A DNA stretch of 28,278 nucleotides from Reticulitermes lucifugus (lineage: Eukaryota; Arthropoda; Insecta; Blattodea; Rhinotermitidae), in the NCBI GenBank assembly GCA_026260175.1, contig JAKCWW010007737.1, positions 1 to 28,278 on the forward strand, read 5' to 3'. Positions within the stretch are counted from its first letter, which is position 1. Each line of letters starts with the position of its first letter. Under the pieces are notes generated by a model. The model was not told where the DNA came from. It saw nothing but the letters and a program-made list of their open reading frames with translations, and searched no databases. The position numbers and the translations under genes were made by a program. Below are positions 13,201 to 20,700 of this stretch, one piece after another.

Positions 13201-14721
13201 ATGTTTGTATAAGCAGTGCAAATCTTTCCTTTATGTCATAACAAAGTGGTGGGAATTCCTGCTTCTGACCATGAAACTTCATGTATTGTTACAATTGTAA
13301 CATAAAAGGTGTGTTCAACTCGGACGTACAAAGTTGTGACATAAGACCAAATTTGCATTCCATCCTCTACTAAATTCTCTTCAATCCCACGGAATATGTT
13401 TCTCTCGTAACTTTTTCTCCCTGAGGATGGCCCATATGCGGCCAGACATGTAGCAGACTATAATAATATACAAACACTATTGCAAAAAAAACTACTGTAA
13501 GTGTATCTAGTTGGATTTTTACTAACTGACTATTACACAGAGAGTATCCACATATTTATACAGAGAAAATGAGATGCAGATCAAACAGAATTTTGTTTAA
13601 TACGAAAAGCTCATTCAGATCTTGCAAGACATTTATTGTCAGTCAACTATACATGTAAGTATTACTAACCTTCTTTCTTGATATCTAGCAAGATTCTCTC
13701 TAGGTCAGACTTATGTATCCTATTTGATTTCTGAACAGATGAATTCAAAAATAACAATGCTCGTTTTATATGTCTACTATTGCTGTAGACTACCTCGTTT
13801 TTAGTAAATCTGAAATAAATTGATACATATAAATTCCATACTTGCTTTTGTTAAAAAATCACATGAAACAACATTCTGAAACAAAATGGGCAGATACAAG
13901 AAAAGATGCTCATATGCTATATACATAAAAGGACAAGACACAAAGTGCATATTGCAGTTAGAATTGCCCATAAGCCCGAATCCATTTGCAGGCCAGTCAG
14001 TGTGGAATTTGTGGTGGACAAAATGGCACTAGGACAGGTTTTTTTTTCACTACTTTTGATTTTTCATTGTCAGTATCATTTCATCAATGTTCCATACTCA
14101 TTTATTCATGTCACTAACTCTATATAATCTAAGTAACCAACAGCGTCGTTAAATACCACGCTTTTTCAACAGCGTAGGCTAGAAATGTTCTCTTACGCGG
14201 GGCGGGGGGGCAGGGGAGTGTACTACTTCGCTCATTTGGTCAGTGCGGTTTCATATTCCTTCAAATTTGCCTCTGATAAAAGGTAAATTTCTCCCTAAAA
14301 CAGGCCATGAAGGCAGAGAAGGGGAGTACAGGTATAGCTCTAATCTTTCTTTAACCCTGGCACTAGATGAGGGTGGGTGGTCAACTCCACGCNNNNNNNN
14401 NNNNNNNNNNNNNNNNNNNNNNNNNNNNNNNNNNNNNNNNNNCCCGGGAAAGAGACCCGGTACCCATTGTATAGGAGGTTGGGTGGGCCCCAGGGCCGGT
14501 CTGGAAGGCTGAATTTTCCTCTGATACCTTCGTTTATCATTAAACTTATCCTTGGTTCCATTATGCAATGTTCTATCTTGCGTCACATTCTGTTCTGCAA
14601 TATAAGCCACGTGAAGTGTCACACGTTTTAGGTTATAAAACACGAAGTCATTTAGCTTAGCTTTATAAACATTTCCAGCAGGAAGACAATATCTTCCAAG
14701 CACACGTAGTAATGGAATCAT
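273..14721 (-). CDS. LRPPRC: LRPPRC / bicoid stability factor homolog, N-terminal part (10 exons, 3' end off window)
   Basis: Mitochondrial pentatricopeptide-repeat (PPR) protein. Known family members (human LRPPRC, fly BSF) bind and stabilise mitochondrial mRNAs with SLIRP and support their polyadenylation and translation. Exons in transcript order: 14721-14528, 13809-13670, 12053-11931, 9648-9387, 8150-7919, 6220-6032, 5632-5419, 3539-3327, 2625-2405, 452-273, about 656 codons. The start ATG at 14721 has an in-frame TGA four codons upstream and opens a basic leader typical of mitochondrial import. Family landmarks include DLAHKIWDTLQELG (about 140-153), three PPR units in exon 4, RPHYFWP (433-439) and RMQELGVTPD at the start of exon 8. 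All junctions are in phase except 7/8, which needs a weak donor. The human protein is about 1,394 residues, so roughly half lies beyond the left edge. The family call is secure; exons 9-10 are less conserved. Confidence 0.93.
609..626. repeat. (AT)n microsatellite
   Basis: Nine AT units in LRPPRC intron 9. Confidence 0.9.
2184..2337 (+). repeat. Dispersed repeat H, copy 1
   Basis: Colinear with 25338-25489: shared blocks TGTAAAGTACCC, CTTGATAGATTTTTG, AATCCATCCAGTCGGAG and TAGATGGACAGAC. Unclassified; no termini found. It abuts LRPPRC exon 9 in the intron. Confidence 0.7.
2405..2625 (-). CDS. LRPPRC: LRPPRC exon 9
   Basis: Completes the split Cys codon and encodes about 73 residues, including HIHSDKLVQPLVFAYVTTRE and QFILSVLMFRKVRTEPEQL. 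Acceptor TCTGACAG; donor TTGAAG|GTATAT. The phase fits on both sides. Similarity to the family is weaker than in exons 3-8. Confidence 0.85.
2626..3326. other. LRPPRC intron 8
   Basis: Holds SINE family C copy 1, and at 2680-2760 a stretch (GGGATGCAACACCATATGG) similar to 3955-3985 in intron 7, a probable family F relic. Confidence 0.6.
2932..3178 (-). mobile_element. tRNA-headed SINE, family C, copy 1
   Basis: The minus-strand head near 3178 reads GGTTGGGTGGTTAGTGCTG, with a B-box-like GGGTCGAATCTC. The body includes TTAAATTAGGCCATGATTGC. The body matches the 6541-6795 copy block by block, with a similar ATTTATTT stretch at the far end. It lies in LRPPRC intron 8. Confidence 0.6.
3327..3539 (-). 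CDS. LRPPRC: LRPPRC exon 8
   Basis: Encodes residues 453-522, beginning VFDVLERMQELGVTPDIDTL and running through DYVLPRISIADSQMAVRKLQ to LKAGDLETTVKL. Acceptor TGTGTAG; donor CTGT|GTGAGT, with a Cys codon split to exon 9. It is a strong match to the LRPPRC segment after RPHYFWPL. Confidence 0.92.
3636..3916 (+). mobile_element. tRNA-derived SINE, family A, copy 1 (with TSD)
   Basis: The element starts GGGCCGGGATAGCTCAGTCG, with A box TAGCTCAGTCGG (3646-3657) and B-box-like GGGGATTGAATC (3688-3699), then a GC-rich body and a tail CTTTACCTT. It is flanked by a 13-bp direct repeat TACAGAATGACCA (3623-3635 and 3917-3929). It lies in LRPPRC intron 7, antisense to the gene. It resembles GC-rich SINEs known from termites (Talua-like); that name is a guess. 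Confidence 0.88.
4150..4374. mobile_element. Foldback (MITE-like) element, family F, copy 1
   Basis: Termini GAGGATTCAGGTCTTCTGAG (left) and its diverged inverse at the right end. The arms pair over about 85 bp each, meeting near the CTTCAGCTTCAA/TTGAAGCAGAAGG centre. No ORF inside. Intron 7 of LRPPRC, between the two SINE copies. Confidence 0.75.
4469..4718 (+). mobile_element. tRNA-derived SINE, family A, copy 2 (with TSD)
   Basis: Second copy of the same family. A box TAGCTTAGTCGG (4478-4489) and B box GGGGATCGAATCCC (4520-4533), closer to consensus than copy 1. A 12-bp target-site duplication TACCATGTTCAG lies at 4457-4468 and 4719-4730. It lacks about 25 bases before the CTTCATGGCCTG block that copy 1 retains. 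The same LRPPRC intron carries copy 1. Confidence 0.9.
5419..5632 (-). CDS. LRPPRC: LRPPRC exon 7 (weak donor chosen)
   Basis: Encodes residues 381-451, with KLRSFMLRPHYFWPLF near the end; RPHYFWPL is invariant in the family as I recall it. Ending at AAAAAG|GTTGGC (5419) joins exon 8 in frame as EKGVFDVLERMQ, with the same spacing as human. The stronger donor CA|GTAAGT ends the exon at 5412, but the joined frame then hits a stop within four codons of the junction. Confidence 0.85.
5784..5900 (+). mobile_element. Degraded tRNA-headed SINE fragment
   Basis: Reads GGATAGCCAAGTTAGTACAG (A-box-like), then AGGCTGGACAACTGG and a B-box-like GTTTGATTCCC near 5848, followed by GCAGAGATTTTTCTCTTCTC. 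The arrangement matches a SINE head and early body; the remainder is not recognisable. Confidence 0.45.
6032..6220 (-). CDS. LRPPRC: LRPPRC exon 6
   Basis: A phase 0-0 exon of 63 codons (residues 318-380) starting VLKWLPEIDSEN and ending FHEMVKTNM. It contains VHLLHLGYCDAACALLN, a helical repeat. Acceptor TAATGCAG; donor ATG|GTAAGA. It falls where LRPPRC has a comparable, poorly conserved segment. Confidence 0.88.
6321..6503. mobile_element. Foldback element, family F, copy 2
   Basis: A perfect 16-bp terminal inverted repeat GATTCAGGTCTTCTGG (6321-6336 and 6487-6502). The arms continue imperfectly to a centre of CCTCCATCTTCAAC / CCTTGAAGATGGAG, itself a palindrome. No coding capacity. LRPPRC intron 5. 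Confidence 0.82.
6541..6795 (-). mobile_element. tRNA-headed SINE, family C, copy 2
   Basis: Shares with 2932-3178 the body block CTCAAATTAGGCTAGGATCA and a head with B-box-like GGGTTCAAATCTC on the minus strand. The two copies are colinear but diverged. It lies in LRPPRC intron 5, next to the 6321-6503 foldback element. Confidence 0.6.
7205..7234. repeat. (AAT)10 microsatellite
   Basis: Ten uninterrupted AAT units in LRPPRC intron 5. The ORF starting here is poly-Asn noise. Confidence 0.95.
7225..7447 (+). repeat. Probable dispersed repeat adjoining (AAT)n
   Basis: After the (AAT)n tract comes a GC-richer block with GGTTGTCAGGCCCATGCCTA and ACCAGGCCTCCATATTTGT. The microsatellite beside a compositionally distinct block suggests a retroelement 3' end in reverse. 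Not classified. Confidence 0.35.
7656..7685. repeat. (CT)n microsatellite
   Basis: CT repeats with two interruptions (A and G), directly left of foldback copy 3. Confidence 0.9.
7686..7819. mobile_element. Foldback element, family F, copy 3 (diverged)
   Basis: The left end AGATTATGACCTTCTAGGAC pairs with the right end CCAGAAGGCTATGATCCT, and interior segments GACACCG/AGAGTCAC pair. It shares the CTTCTNGRAYATG core of the family. LRPPRC intron 5. Confidence 0.6.
7919..8150 (-). CDS. LRPPRC: LRPPRC exon 5 (PPR repeats)
   Basis: Continues the PPR array: DMTNSVGILDLMHAAEVIPT, then AYTALLQSFAEAGD and a segment ending SLVRTGHHDVMED (residues 241-317). Acceptor TGTTACAG; donor GAT|GTAAGT. An AG at the GTAG within the exon is also possible, but would drop residues that align with the family. 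Confidence 0.92.
8151..9386. other. LRPPRC intron 4
   Basis: Contains the 8520-8825 dispersed repeat. I see nothing recognisable in 8825-9386. Confidence 0.6.
8520..8825 (+). repeat. Dispersed repeat fragment (decayed SINE/LINE-type)
   Basis: Contains CACATTACATGGAGGTGAGC and GGATACGAGGCTGGATGGGC, modules I recognise from repeats widely dispersed in insect genomes; the second also resembles the GTAGACCCC/GGCTGGGTGGGC block of SINE family A. Translation in one frame gives only decayed repeat peptide. It lies in LRPPRC intron 4. The assignment is by pattern recall. Confidence 0.45.
9387..9648 (-). CDS. LRPPRC: LRPPRC exon 4 (three PPR repeats)
   Basis: Encodes residues 154-239 plus a split Gly. 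Consecutive helix-turn-helix PPR units begin at HYNALLSCYAENG, TYHLLLACVCESGD and VFTALVLGHARAG, about 35 residues apart. This is the most family-typical stretch of the gene. Acceptor CTTGTAG; donor CCGG|GTAAGA. Confidence 0.95.
9905..10159 (-). mobile_element. tRNA-derived SINE, family A, copy 3 (diverged)
   Basis: A minus-strand copy in LRPPRC intron 3. The head (GGGCTGGGATAGCCTAGCAA on the minus strand) lies near 10159 and the tail near 9905. It lacks the segment between the B box and the GCCCTGGGG block and is more diverged than copies 1-2. TTATGTA occurs near both ends but does not abut the element, so the duplication is uncertain. Confidence 0.8.
10225..10415. mobile_element. Foldback element, family F, copy 4
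   Basis: The arms CCATGGTGACTGGTAAATA (left) and TACCAGTTAACATGG (right) pair, as do AAGGATGTTAAAGCCTTCA and the inverse of ACACTACAATCCTTTGAAAC. CTTCATCTGCAGGGTGAAG is the central palindrome. The right flank has the family block CCCAGAAGAACTGACT. Confidence 0.7.
10416..11930. other. Remainder of LRPPRC intron 3
   Basis: AT-rich, with only the weak SINE-like 11560-11709. The 112-codon open frame at 10845 has no recognisable protein character. Confidence 0.6.
11560..11709 (-). repeat. Possible tRNA-headed SINE fragment
   Basis: On the minus strand, CAGTGGTTAGTATTCTGAGT begins near 11709 and is followed by GGATCTAATCCCATC, an imperfect B box. It resembles the heads of family C but the body was not matched. 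LRPPRC intron 3. Confidence 0.35.
11931..12053 (-). CDS. LRPPRC: LRPPRC exon 3
   Basis: Bounded by a TTTGCAG acceptor and a CTAG|GTATCT donor. It encodes GLSEAQHGLLLLQCCGNLLP and then DLAHKIWDTLQEL, a strong match to LRPPRC (recalled human: AHRIWDTLQKLG). It is too short to stand out as an ORF. Confidence 0.9.
   Translation of the reverse strand, partial: DSLKPSMAYCSSSAAATCCLMSFQPLELILHIRFGILYRN
12838..13012. mobile_element. Foldback element, family F, copy 5
   Basis: The left arm starts TCTCCTGGGATGTTAAACCA; the right arm carries GTCGACACAGTGTAACGTC. The arms are about 78 bp each and pair imperfectly through AACTGGTAAATAGTCACGAC / GGCAACTGTTTACTAGTCG. The centre is GGGGTCTAACCCGCCTGACCC. 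LRPPRC intron 2. Confidence 0.78.
13300..13480 (+). repeat. Single-arm repeat with CTGAGGA hairpin motif
   Basis: TTTCTCCCTGAGGATGGCCC followed by GGCCAGACATGTAGCAG resembles one arm of the 15192-15595 and family G elements. No inverted partner was seen nearby. LRPPRC intron 2. Confidence 0.45.
13670..13809 (-). CDS. LRPPRC: LRPPRC exon 2
   Basis: Bounded by a TTATTTCAG acceptor and a GAAG|GTTAGT donor. It encodes about 46 residues including RHIKRALLFLNSSVQKSNRI, which matches the conserved segment before the first PPRs of LRPPRC (recalled human counterpart: WALMRLDLSVRRTGRI). Phases fit exons 1 and 3. Confidence 0.85.
14281..14505 (-). mobile_element. SINE family A, copy 4 (head-less, interrupted by assembly gap)
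   Basis: A minus-strand copy covering only the body and tail. It stops at 14505 before the tRNA-like head, 22 bp inside intron 1 from the LRPPRC exon 1 donor. A run of Ns interrupts it at 14393-14442. The blocks GGCCATGAAGGC, CACTAGATGAGGGTGGGTGG and GGGTGGGCCCCAGGGCCGGT match the other copies. Confidence 0.85.
14393..14442. other. Assembly gap (50 N)
   Basis: Exactly 50 undetermined bases inside SINE copy 4. In copy 1, the flanking blocks are separated by only about 15 bases, so the N count is probably a placeholder. Confidence 0.97.
14528..14721 (-). CDS. LRPPRC: LRPPRC exon 1 (start codon, mitochondrial leader)
   Basis: The exon encodes residues 1-64 plus two bases. It begins MIPLLRVLGRYCLPAGNVYK, rich in R/K and hydrophobics with no early acidic residue, as expected for a cleavable mitochondrial presequence. 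The in-frame upstream TGA fixes this ATG as the first possible start. The donor is AAG|GTATCA, and the phase joins exon 2 to give an Arg codon. Confidence 0.82.
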
Positions 14722-15191
14722 TCTAAAGTTTCATTTGCCATAAAGTAACATTACAGGTGTAACTCCAACACAGTTACTTTTACACCCAATGCCTTCCTCA
14801 ACCACCAACAACACGACGCACAAACCCACAGATCGTGTAACTGTAAATTACGGACACGACGACTGAGCAAGCGAAACTGACACAAAGATGTAGAGCCTGA
14901 ATTGCCTCACAGATGTCAGAACACAGCCTTGGCAATCACTGTGTAACAAGTCTTGCTACGTCCACGCACGGTGCCTGCATATGTAATCAAATTCGCGTTA
15001 CATTTATCAAACCTGCACCTATATCCATTTTTAACGTAATTACCTGCTGCCCAGTACCCACTTCGCTGTCTGTAAATACCAATACATTAATAGAAATATC
15101 CCCCAATTTTGTTTGTTTCTTCGTTTTAGATATTACTACTACATTTACAAATTTTAATAGTATTCATTCCGTTCACCGTGTTTGCAGTCAT

Positions 15192-15595
15192 GTATACACA
15201 CCAACATATGCACATAATAAAATTATAAGTTATCCATAAACATGAACGTTCCTACATGTAGCAGTAACAAATCGCCATCTTTAGGGAGACGTCAATACAT
15301 GGGAACATGGAATATTGATACATCAATTTTACGTGCACAATTCTAAAAATATATGAAACTGCAGCTATAACAATAATAATATGGAGCAGCTATAAATATA
15401 ATAATATCATATTAATATATTTGTAGCTCATATTGTATATATTTTTAACATTGTACATGTAAAGTTCCTGTGCTAATAGTATATATTTCTTCGTATTGAC
15501 GTCTCCCTGAGGATGGAAATTTATCACTGAAACATATAGGAGGGTTCATGGTTTTGGATAACTTGTAATTGTATTGTGTGCATATGTTGGTATAC
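15192..15595. mobile_element. Large imperfect inverted repeat (foldback) between the genes
   Basis: Arms 15192-15298 and 15493-15595 are inverted copies. Perfect blocks include GGGAGACGTCAATAC with its inverse and CCAACATATGCACA with its inverse; AAGTTATCC pairs with GGATAACTT. The AT-rich spacer is about 194 bp. The right arm has CTGAGGATGG and TGAAACATA, related to the family G motif. Confidence 0.8.
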
Positions 15596-15778
15596 ATAAA
15601 TGGTTACTGCTAGGTGTTTCTTTCTTAATTCGCCTAGTATTTCCCACATTTAAAAGTGGAATGTGAATATTAATTGATTAATTTGACAGATACATATACT
15701 GATTGTAAAATCTATTAGTGTGGGAGGATTCAAAATTATCAACAATTGTATTTACAAAGTATTTAATAAAAAATATCC

Positions 15779-16035
15779 GTGGCTCACTCTTCGCGTTAGG
15801 TCTCCCCCGTCACACCTTACACGACTCCGCGGCTCTTGGTCTACAGTCACACACCGCATTGAGACTTGTCAACCAGATCTTACACACCATTCATCACTGC
15901 ACTCCTCTTGACATCGTCCGGACCTTCTGCAGTTCCGTATAAACTTGCAACTACCACTTTCACTTCCGCACTCGTCTGGGATCAAACCCGGGTCGCCAGC
16001 GTGGGAGTCCACCACGCTACCGAGTGAGCCACTAG
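15779..16035 (-). mobile_element. tRNA-derived SINE, family B (intergenic)
   Basis: On the minus strand, an A-box-like TGGCTCACTCGGTAGC (16031-16016) and a perfect B-box-like GGGTTTGATCCC (15989-15978) head a body of about 190 bp. ATATCC occurs at both edges (15773-15778 and 16036-16041), a possible short target-site duplication. Its sequence is unrelated to family A outside the boxes. Confidence 0.7.
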
Positions 16036-17645
16036 ATATCCAAATGATATGGGTATATATTCGACTTATATAGTCAAAACTTGTGTGCACTTTTTATAGC
16101 ACATTCATCTCTCCTCTATTATGAAGCAAAATATAACACTACTAAACTAATTCTAATTACAAATATTTTCGCTTATAATTCATTAGGAGTCAGTTATAGT
16201 AATGTTTTTACTACAACGTAATTATTGTGCCGTGTTACGTCACAGCGTTTAGAGCAAGTCAAGAGAGACGATACCCGCCATCCCTGACCTACCTTCAGTT
16301 GGACCTTTCCGTTCCTCCCCTACTTCAATTTGGGTATGTTTCTCTTGTTTACCTTTTTACGTTAGTATATTTCGTTAGTTACTCAGCAACCAGTCTCCGC
16401 GGGATTAACATCCAAATTTAGTTCCGGCTTACTCTATTTCAAAATTGTGTTTCGGTATATATTAAAACAGCGGGGGGTTGTTGCAGTCCTTGGTAGTGCT
16501 GGGGTCAGATTTGTGTTTATTGTTACCAGCACAGCACTGCCAAGTCATTGCTGGTTTGTGTGGAGCCTCTCTTCAATGTAGGAGAAATATTGTTTGCTGT
16601 GTTGGTGTATATATTTGCTCTAATTATCTACACTGTCTGTAAGTATTGATGATTTGGTTTACGTTTGATTTGATGTATTTACTTTGGGCACCTTTGGGTT
16701 AGGGCTGGTTGTGCCGCCAGATATAACCGATCCACGATATATAATAGAATAGACAAAAAGTTCTAGTAAGACACCACATTATCTATGCTGCTGGATAGAG
16801 TGCAGTTGTAATTGGCATGAGCAGCAGACATAATTTTTGCGGCACTGAATGTGGGTAAGGAAAATTGCGTTTCAATCCAAAAATAAGCGCCATAAGACGG
16901 TAAGAGTAAAAACAAAGTCGTTTTCTGTCCTTACTTCTCTTCTGAGAAAATGTGTGAATTTGAATAATTCGTTTATGCCAGACTGTCAACCTGCATAGGC
17001 TAATAGAATTTTATCATGAGGTCCCTGCGAAAACAAGCAAATACTTTGGGGACAGATTCTATCTGTGGTTGTCGTCGTAATCATTAGGAACCGCTGTGAA
17101 TCGCATATCTTGTGTGAAACGTACGAAGCCGTGAACGAAGGGTGCAATAGCAGTGGAAACCAAGTGAAGTGGTTACATGACATACGCATTTATTTTTTTC
17201 GTTGAGATGAACTACATTAGCATAACTTAACCTAACCTAATAGAAATTGAGCAAAATATCTATAGTTACATTATTTACGGAAAATAATACAGCCTAAACG
17301 TAGATGGAGAGTGAGAATTTAATGACAACTTGCATTAAATTGCTTCGTGAGTGGGAGGGCATTTGATAGGATTTAAGTACACCGCGGCCATTATGGTAGT
17401 GCCACAAGCAAGCAGGGAAATGTCCTCAGCTTACCATTGGGATTTCTACCCCGTAAATCAGTGATATAAGTTAAATACGACAAAATCATACATTTGTAAC
17501 TTAGTTGTAACGCTCCTCCTCATATATTCATGAGGCCATTCCATTATACGAACAGTTTATTTTTATCGAGGGAAATTATTTGCTCCGGTCCGCAACACCA
17601 ATACATATTTCTCATACTGCAGCGAACAATCTATAATTCTCATAC

Positions 17646-17732
17646 TATCCGATTGGCACTGTCACAGCTGTTGTCGAAATAGGCGGGAGATTCATTGTCG
17701 CAGAGTAGGGATAGTATTTATTTGTGTATAAA
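17646..17732 (+). promoter_or_regulatory. Possible TRIP13 proximal promoter
   Basis: Just upstream of the TRIP13 ATG are an inverted CCAAT box (ATTGG, 17652-17656) and GGCGGGA (17682-17688), an E2F/GC-box-like heptamer in otherwise AT-rich DNA. Such sites are common in cell-cycle gene promoters. This is motif matching only, and the transcription start is unknown. Confidence 0.3.
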
Positions 17733-17776
17733 ATGAGTGATGCTTTACATGTTGAGATTGTACAGCGACGACACAG
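17733..17776 (+). CDS. TRIP13: TRIP13 exon 1
   Basis: Encodes [14 protein letters not shown] plus two bases of a split Ser. The context AAAATG is good for initiation. VEIVQR resembles the VEVHQR of the human N-terminus as recalled. Donor CACAG|GTTTGT; the next intron is only 77 bp. Confidence 0.85.
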
Positions 17777-20700
17777 GTTTGTGTGAATCTGTAAGACGTT
17801 TTTGTGCTTCCCCACCTTGTATGTGATTACAGTTATTTTTGTTCTTTCTTTAGTTGTCTGGATAGAAATGAATTGCTGCGCCATGTGAGGAAAGTAGCCT
17901 TCGATGTCCTTATTACATCAGGAATGACCGTGAGAAGTTTCAACGATTCCGTGCTAAATGAACATATAGAATCCATTACGTTTAGCGAATTAAACAATGA
18001 AGACGAGGGAAAGGTAACAAGTATGGATAAAAGAAGATGACCAGATTTGTGTTTTTACTATGTTTGTGTTGTTTCACAACGCTGTCAAGTACTAAATTAT
18101 ATGGTGTTACATGCTATGAAACGCGAAATGAAAAAACTAGTTCATGATTCAATAGTGCCACCGAAACCCATTCCAGGTGAAAATATTTCATTAGTGGGAA
18201 ACTATGTTATGGCCCAACTGCAAATTACAGCCAACTGCTTATTCCTGATATATAAAATCAATATTACAAACTTTTAAAAGGTCACTGATATGATAGGTTA
18301 ACTGCCCGAAGTAGGGCATGCTTGGCTGTCCATAGGCCTGCTTGCAGGGAAGAAAGCCTTGTGTGGTATCATACATAGGTATTAACAGCATTGTTGCTCT
18401 AATGTAAAAATGACGCAAGATTTACCAGTCTATTTCATTTGTTTCAGGTCAAACATTATTCTCTGCTGCTTGTTTACATGCAGCTTCCCTATCTAAGTTA
18501 GAGTGAGAGAACAGGTTTTTTGAGCCACAAAACAGTAATATATATGTTTACATTACTTGTCTTAAAAATGAATATGTGTGGCCAAAATTTATGGTTTGTT
18601 AATAACTGGCGTAAGCTTGACCAGGCTGTACGTAGAGCTCCCTGTTGCCTTGTCAGCCCTCAGGAGCCAAAGCAAGACAAAAGGGCCCATAAAGAAAAGT
18701 TCATTCTCTGTTCAGATGGATACACATGAATTTTTTATTTTCAGGAAAGACAGTGAAGGGTTCTGAATTGATTGCTTGTATGTATTTGTTGGAATTATTA
18801 TGCTATTAATTTTGTGAACAGTGCAATCTTTGTTATTGTCATTCCCAGGTTAGACCTGAATAGGTGTTAATGACAGTTAGGTTAAAAATACAAACTAGTT
18901 CACTAAAAATTGTTGCAGGTTATTGATTTAAAAACTGTAGATATACAGTACCATGTGTATCGACTGGATTTAGAAGGACAGCAGACCGAAGTAATGGAAG
19001 GTGATGGGGAAGAAGAATTGCCTGCTGCCAGTCATTGGATACTTCCTTCTGCTGAATTCCATGGTCTTTGGGAAAATCTAATCTATGATTCAACAATTAA
19101 GGAAAATGTAAATTTGTAATTAGAAATATACAGCATGCCTCTGATTTATGTATATTTTTAATGAGCGACATGGATGTGCTCCAAACTGAGTAAAAACTTC
19201 TTAACTTCCAGAAATTCTTTCAGGTGAAGTGACATCCATCTCATAAGCTGCATTAGCAAAGGCCACTGTGAATAATTACTTTAAAACTTTGATGATTTTA
19301 CAACCATTGCTGAATATAAGAGACTGTCAGGTAAATGATCAGATCACAGCTGACAGAGAGATGACACATGTGGACACAACTTATAAATAATTCTCACACT
19401 TGTGTGCATTGAACACAAGTGTGTGACAAACTCTCTGTTACGTCCCACATGTCAAACCACAAGTGCTTCATGTGTACTTTTAGGCATCAATCTTGAAACG
19501 GCCCCATACACAGATACAGTAGAATCTGAATTTAAGATCTTCCCACATTTTAGGTTCATTTTTGTGGTGCCAGCCAAAACCCCATACAAAAAGTGCATAA
19601 TTTTTCTCGATTTTTCCCAAATTTAACAGAAGAAAATTTGGTTCCTACATTGCATTGGATCCTCAGTTTAGGGTTTGTGTTTACAATGTGAAGTTTTGGT
19701 TGCATAAATGACACCATGATTATGTACAGTGAAAGGGAAGTGATGTCAGAATTGATTTTGAACTAATGCAGCAGTGTACTTCAGTTCTCAAGAGTTACTG
19801 TGTGCGTGATTTTTCAAAAAGTCCATGACGGCAGCCGTTTACACAGAATAACATTTCTAACTCAACACTATTACTGGTTGATCACAAGTCGTGGATTTAA
19901 GTTACCTGAAGCTAGGCCATAATACACCATGATGATAGAAAAATGGACTTGTAAGACTGTCTTGTACAGTGATACTCTAATTTAGTTCATTTTGAAGTTT
20001 TTTCTTTCACGTCCCATGAAATGGGCATAAACATTTAAATATAAAATGGGTTGAAAAAGACATTAAGTTTAAATTTAGAGTGTCTATGATGTTTTTGTAA
20101 CCAAAATAGTAATTTTCTGTTTGATTCTGACACAACTGCCATTTCAGATTTTTCTTGCTTTGAGGTATAAAATTTGGTCCCCCAGACTGAATTGTAAATG
20201 GAGGTTCTACTGTAATGGATTCATTTGAGATTTAATGAATATGAGGACCAGGTCAAAGAAGCCTTTTAAAAACCACGATCTGATGTATCCTCTAACATGC
20301 TGTCTCATATCAAAGGATTACTAAATGGAACGCTTCCATTTTCTGGTGCATCTGATTTGATCCAAAGCGATGGGTAGTTGTACATCTATGCTGAAGTATT
20401 TCTGGACATTAAAAGTTACACCGACATATATTAAATATTGCCTCTCTATCCAGAGCAGAAATAGAGGCTAGTTCCATCTAAGTGGCCCAGGAGAATGGGT
20501 TTCTATTTTTACTTGATGGTCCTACTGTCAACATCTTCCAAGCTGATGCTGAGGATGAAGGCAGCATATCCTTCTGAAATGTAGGTACCTGAGAATGTCT
20601 TGTCACATCCCAGGAGACTAATGAGAACTCTCACAGCTGTGAGAATGGCAAATTTTATACTACCAAACGCCGTGAAATTATTACATTTTCGAATTTTGAT

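Larger units (their letters stand above)
14722..17732. other. Intergenic region between divergent LRPPRC and TRIP13
   Basis: 3,011 bp separate the two start codons. It holds the promoters of both genes (not clearly recognisable apart from the TRIP13 motifs), the 15192-15595 inverted repeat and the 15779-16035 SINE. I see no coding exon here; the open frames do not resemble proteins and lie in repeats or AT-rich sequence. Confidence 0.7.

Noticed and set aside
273..14721. Minus-strand ORFs taken as separate small genes
   Set aside because: They have matching splice sites and phases and follow the order of one LRPPRC protein.
15971..16037. tRNA-like sequence on the minus strand
   Set aside because: The B box is perfect, but no closed cloverleaf with a 7-bp acceptor stem is visible and it continues into a SINE body.
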